A DNA stretch of 7,183 nucleotides from contig JAFSOM010000414.1 of NCBI GenBank assembly GCA_017447005.1, positions 1 to 7,183 on the forward strand. The letters are read 5' to 3'. Every line of letters begins with the position of its first letter. Within the stretch, counting starts at the first letter, position 1. The position numbers and the translations under genes are program-made. The notes under the pieces were generated by a model. It had not been told where the DNA came from and did not search any database. It saw nothing but the letters and a program-made list of their open reading frames with translations. The stretch comes from Oscillibacter sp. (GTDB lineage Bacteria; Bacillota; Clostridia; Oscillospirales; Oscillospiraceae). Shown here in pieces: positions 5,351-7,183 of the stretch.

Positions 5351-5524
5351 TTAGGACTTATTCCGCGTGTCCTCGCTGATGTCCTGCGTCGGGGTAATCC
5401 GGACGTCGTGGATAGAAGCTATCGCCGGGTTCAGCACAGCGCCGCCCTGTACCGCGTCCAGTTCGTCCAACTCCAGTTCACGGGGGTTCCGCTTCTCCGC
5501 TTCCGGGGCTTTCTTTTCAGACAT
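5351..5524 (-). CDS. double-glycine leader precursor peptide, 57 residues
   Basis: Predicted substrate of the C39 exporter. The leader has 28 residues (MSEKKAPEAE, KRNPRELELD, ELDAVQGG) and fits the C39 recognition pattern exactly: Leu-12, Glu-8, Leu-7, Val-4, Gly-2, Gly-1. The predicted mature peptide has 29 residues. It begins AVLNPAIASIHDVRI, continues TPTQDIS and ends EDTRNKS. It has no Cys and no Trp and a net charge near -1, unlike most pore-forming class II bacteriocins or Cys-bridged peptides. It does contain Ser and Thr residues that could be modified, but no modification enzyme is in the window. The start is firm: AAGGAGA lies 7 bases before the ATG. It lies between the anti-sigma gene and the exporter, and a perfect hairpin follows its stop. 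It may be a signalling peptide or a non-classical bacteriocin; I know no close named relative. Confidence 0.85.
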   Translation of the reverse strand: MSEKKAPEAEKRNPRELELDELDAVQGGAVLNPAIASIHDVRITPTQDISEDTRNKS

Positions 5525-5643
5525 TGTTCTGTCTCCTTTCTGATTTGCGTCTTGTGTGGCGAATGCGTCCAGACCTTATCGACCTCACCCCCTTTGCATT
5601 TTTTGACCTGTGCGGTGAAAGCGGAACAGGCCGCCCGTATGCC

Positions 5644-6045
5644 CTACAGCTTTTTACGGATGGTTAGGATATTCTCTCCGTTCTCGTAGCGGTAAGAAAC
5701 GCTGTCCATGCTCTTCTTGACGATATAAACGCCAAGGCCGCCGATTTGACGTTTGTCCGCCGGAAGCGTCACGTCCGGATTGGGTCGTTCCAGCGGATTA
5801 TACGGAATGCCATGATCCAAAAACGTAATCTCCGCGTATCCGTCCGGAAACTCCATCCGAATTACAGCCTCTCCTGTCTCTTCGCCGTAAGCGTAATGGG
5901 CGATATTGGAAAACAGTTCGTCTACCGCGACGTCAAGTTGCGTCCGCGCCTTCGTCGAACAGTTGTGCGCTTCCAGTTCCCCGTCCACAAACACCATGAC
6001 CTCTTCCATATTTTCCGCTTTCGCCGCGATTCTCAATTTTGACAT
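5644..6045 (-). CDS. RsbW/SpoIIAB-like anti-sigma factor, GHKL ATP-binding protein
   Basis: Cytoplasmic protein of 133 residues, the usual length for RsbW-type switch kinases. The GHKL ATP-binding fold is visible: N-box LDVAVDELFSNIAHYAYGE (about 37-55, Glu43 and Asn46), G1 box LDHGIPYNPL (Asp77, Gly79) and G2 box GGLGVYIVKKSMD (102-114). In known systems such proteins bind a sigma factor and phosphorylate a STAS-domain antagonist, and a PP2C phosphatase reverses this. The phosphatase gene ends only 34 bases upstream, so the two form a pair; the STAS partner and the target sigma factor are not in the window. AGGAGGGG stands before the ATG. The precursor gene follows after 119 bases, in which I found no convincing promoter, so the switch may be co-transcribed with the peptide locus. 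Confidence 0.88.
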   Translation of the reverse strand: MSKLRIAAKAENMEEVMVFVDGELEAHNCSTKARTQLDVAVDELFSNIAHYAYGEETGEAVIRMEFPDGYAEITFLDHGIPYNPLERPNPDVTLPADKRQIGGLGVYIVKKSMDSVSYRYENGENILTIRKKL

Positions 6046-6079
6046 GGATTTTCTCCCCTCCTGTGCGACGCCGCTCTCG

Positions 6080-7048
6080 TCAGTTAAAGCGCAAACAGAG
6101 CATAGTAATATCGTCGAACTGCGGAGCGTCCTTCACAAAAGCGTCAATATCATGGCGCACGCCGCGAATGATGCTTTCCGGCGTTTCCGTTCCATGTTCG
6201 TTGAGCGCGTCTACCATGCGTCTCTCTCCGAACAGCGACACCTCCCCGTTTGTCGCTTCCGTCACGCCGTCCGTATAGATAAACAACGCGTCCCCGTGCT
6301 TTAACTCAGTCTCGTTCTCCCGGAAACGCAGACCTTCCATCGTCGCCAGCGGCGGTCCGTGCGGCTCCTTTTGCAACGCGAATCCCTCTCCAACCCGGTA
6401 AAACGCCGGATACTCGTGTCCCGCGCTTGCGGAAATCAAATGCCCCGTTGAAATCGTCAGAATGCCCAACCAGACTGTCACGAACAGTTCCGCTTCGTTG
6501 CCTTCGCAAAGCTGATTATTCACGTCCGCCAGAACTTTGCCCGGATGCAGTTCCGTACCCGCCGCCTGCGCACGGTTCTTAATCAGTGTCTTGGCGATTA
6601 CCATGAATAATGCCGCCGGCACTCCCTTTCCCGATACGTCCGCCATGACCATCGCAAGATGGTCGTCGTCAATCAGAAAGAAGTCATAGAAGTCCCCGCC
6701 GACTTCCTTCGCCGGATGCATCGTCGCGTACAGGTCAAATTCGCGCCGTTCCGGGAACGCCGGGAAAATGCGCGGCAACATATCCGCCTGTATCTGCGTC
6801 GCTACGTTCAGTTCCGCGCCGATACGCTCTTTTTCCGCGGACACCTTCAGCAGATTCCGCATGAAGCGCTTCATGTCGTGGGACATTGCGGTCAGCGCAT
6901 CGGACAGCGATTCCAATTCGTCCCCCGTCCGAATGTCCGGGTTCTGGAATACCAGCGCTTCCGGATTCTCCTGTCCCTGACTGCTTTCCACAAAGCTGTT
7001 AGCGGCCCGTTCCAGTTTTGTCATGGGAATGATGACCCGCCGATTCAT
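6080..7048 (-). CDS. SpoIIE/RsbU-type PP2C phosphatase, 5' end cut off by an IS
   Basis: Protein serine phosphatase that would dephosphorylate a STAS-type anti-anti-sigma factor. Counting from the Met at 7048 (322 residues), residues 3-58 are most of a HAMP domain (RRVIIPMTKLERAA ... DELESLSDALTAMSHDM), 60-90 a helical signalling linker, and 105-322 the PP2C domain. The metal-binding aspartates are all present: EVGGDFYD (Asp119), ADVSGKG (Asp137), YTDGVTEA (Asp260) and FDDIT (Asp312/313). A HAMP normally follows a membrane segment and an outer sensor; both are missing, because IS-like sequence begins at about 7049. The frame happens to stay open into the IS as far as an ATG at 7132, but those 28 residues are the reverse of the IS promoter and not native. 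Read it as a truncated gene. It may still give soluble phosphatase from Met1 (weak site GGAA) or Met9. Confidence 0.88.
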   Translation of the reverse strand: MNRRVIIPMTKLERAANSFVESSQGQENPEALVFQNPDIRTGDELESLSDALTAMSHDMKRFMRNLLKVSAEKERIGAELNVATQIQADMLPRIFPAFPERREFDLYATMHPAKEVGGDFYDFFLIDDDHLAMVMADVSGKGVPAALFMVIAKTLIKNRAQAAGTELHPGKVLADVNNQLCEGNEAELFVTVWLGILTISTGHLISASAGHEYPAFYRVGEGFALQKEPHGPPLATMEGLRFRENETELKHGDALFIYTDGVTEATNGEVSLFGERRMVDALNEHGTETPESIIRGVRHDIDAFVKDAPQFDDITMLCLRFN

Positions 7049-7075
7049 ACTATTTCCGAAAAAAATGGTCGACAA
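7047..7075 (-). promoter_or_regulatory. possible hybrid promoter made by the IS insertion
   Basis: On the minus strand TTGTCG (7070-7075, inside the IS end) and TAGTAT (7047-7052, at the junction) are exactly 17 bases apart, each matching the consensus at 4 of 6 positions. Transcription would begin inside the truncated phosphatase gene, downstream of Met1 and upstream of Met9, toward the peptide locus. Confidence 0.25.
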
Positions 7076-7098
7076 AACCAACGGAGGTGTGGTATACT
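7069..7098 (+). promoter_or_regulatory. promoter of the IS transposase gene
   Basis: TCGACA (7069-7074, one change from TTGACA) and an extended -10 TGGTATACT (7090-7098) are 18 bases apart and point to the ATG at 7116. AGGGTGA just before the ATG is the ribosome binding site. Confidence 0.65.
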
Positions 7099-7115
7099 CA
7101 AACAGGGTGATAAAA

Positions 7116-7183
7116 ATGAAGAAATATATCATAACAAAAGAAGAGTATGAAGCGGTGAAGGCCGCGCAAAAAAAGAATATCCA
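7116..7183 (+). CDS. N-terminus of a transposase-like protein (IS630 type), runs off the edge
   Basis: The only convincing plus-strand gene. It reads MKKYIITKEEYEAVKAAQKK and then NI before the window ends. This Lys/Glu-rich opening resembles, from memory, the start of IS630-family transposases of Clostridia, in which a winged-helix DNA-binding region follows and a DDE catalytic domain ends the protein. None of the catalytic part is visible. It has a strong promoter and a ribosome binding site (AGGGTGA, about 5 bases from the ATG) and diverges from the phosphatase gene it has disrupted. Another short regulatory gene with a similar N-terminus is possible. Confidence 0.6.
   Translation, partial: MKKYIITKEEYEAVKAAQKKNI

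Larger units (their letters stand above)
7049..7183 (+). mobile_element. left end of an IS630-like insertion sequence (partial)
   Basis: At about 7049-7052 the phosphatase coding sequence gives way to AT-rich DNA carrying a plus-strand promoter and the start of a transposase-like gene. The junction holds two TA dinucleotides (7048-7049 and 7051-7052); IS630-family elements insert at TA and duplicate it. The other end, its inverted repeat and the rest of the transposase lie outside the window, so the exact boundary and family are inferred. Confidence 0.6.

Noticed and set aside
5522..5593. Short GTG-started upstream frame overlapping the precursor start
   Set aside because: It encodes about 23 Arg-rich residues and the purine run abuts the GTG with no spacing. 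A leader peptide cannot be excluded but nothing supports it.
7049..7132. Hydrophobic N-terminus (MIYFFIFITLFEYTTPPLVL..) of the phosphatase as a real membrane anchor
   Set aside because: These codons are the reverse complement of the IS transposase start and its promoter. The hydrophobicity is an accident of AT-rich DNA.
1..7183. tRNA, rRNA, CRISPR array or replication origin
   Set aside because: I saw no cloverleaf, no rRNA core sequence, no regularly spaced repeat array and no iteron or DnaA-box cluster.

Overview
The window looks like a piece of a chromosome from an anaerobic, probably gut- or rumen-type Bacillota (Clostridia, perhaps Oscillospiraceae-like). The reasons are strong AGGAGG-type ribosome binding sites, moderately GC-rich coding sequence, a peptide exporter of the NHLP/PCAT type and an RsbW/SpoIIE-type switch. 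The phylum is inferred from style only. Almost every real gene is on the minus strand, so the layout below follows transcription from high to low coordinates.

7183-7049 (right edge): the end of an insertion sequence, probably IS630-family, whose transposase reads outward on the plus strand from a good promoter. It has cut the next gene. 7048-6080: a SpoIIE/RsbU-type PP2C phosphatase with an intact catalytic domain but no N-terminal sensor and only the HAMP remnant. 6045-5644: an RsbW/SpoIIAB-like anti-sigma ATP-binding protein. 5524-5351: a 57-residue precursor peptide with a textbook double-glycine leader. 5198-4974: a 74-residue membrane protein equal to the N-terminal anchor of an NHLP HlyD-type adaptor, without the rest of the adaptor. 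4956-2674: a 760-residue peptidase-containing ABC exporter with an intact C39 Cys/His/Asp triad. 2446-2324: three stacked rho-independent terminators closing the unit. This is a compact peptide maturation and secretion locus placed behind a partner-switching regulator, with no modification enzyme in the window.

2125-204: a regulatory block. It holds a sigma-factor-like protein that has only a region-4 helix-turn-helix behind an unfamiliar N-terminal domain, then two related small XRE-type regulators. Their 5' regions are rich in inverted repeats: a thrice-repeated GGATATT heptamer before the sigma-like gene, and alternating TTTTCAG/CTGAAAA sites plus palindromes before the first XRE gene. 111-1: a possible gene start running off the left edge.

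How the parts may work together (inference): the phosphatase and anti-sigma kinase would control a sigma factor by partner switching. The precursor would be made ribosomally, cut after Gly-Gly by the C39 domain and exported by the same protein. The IS insertion probably removes sensing and the native promoter from the switch, so the unit may now be silent, deregulated or driven from an IS-made hybrid promoter.
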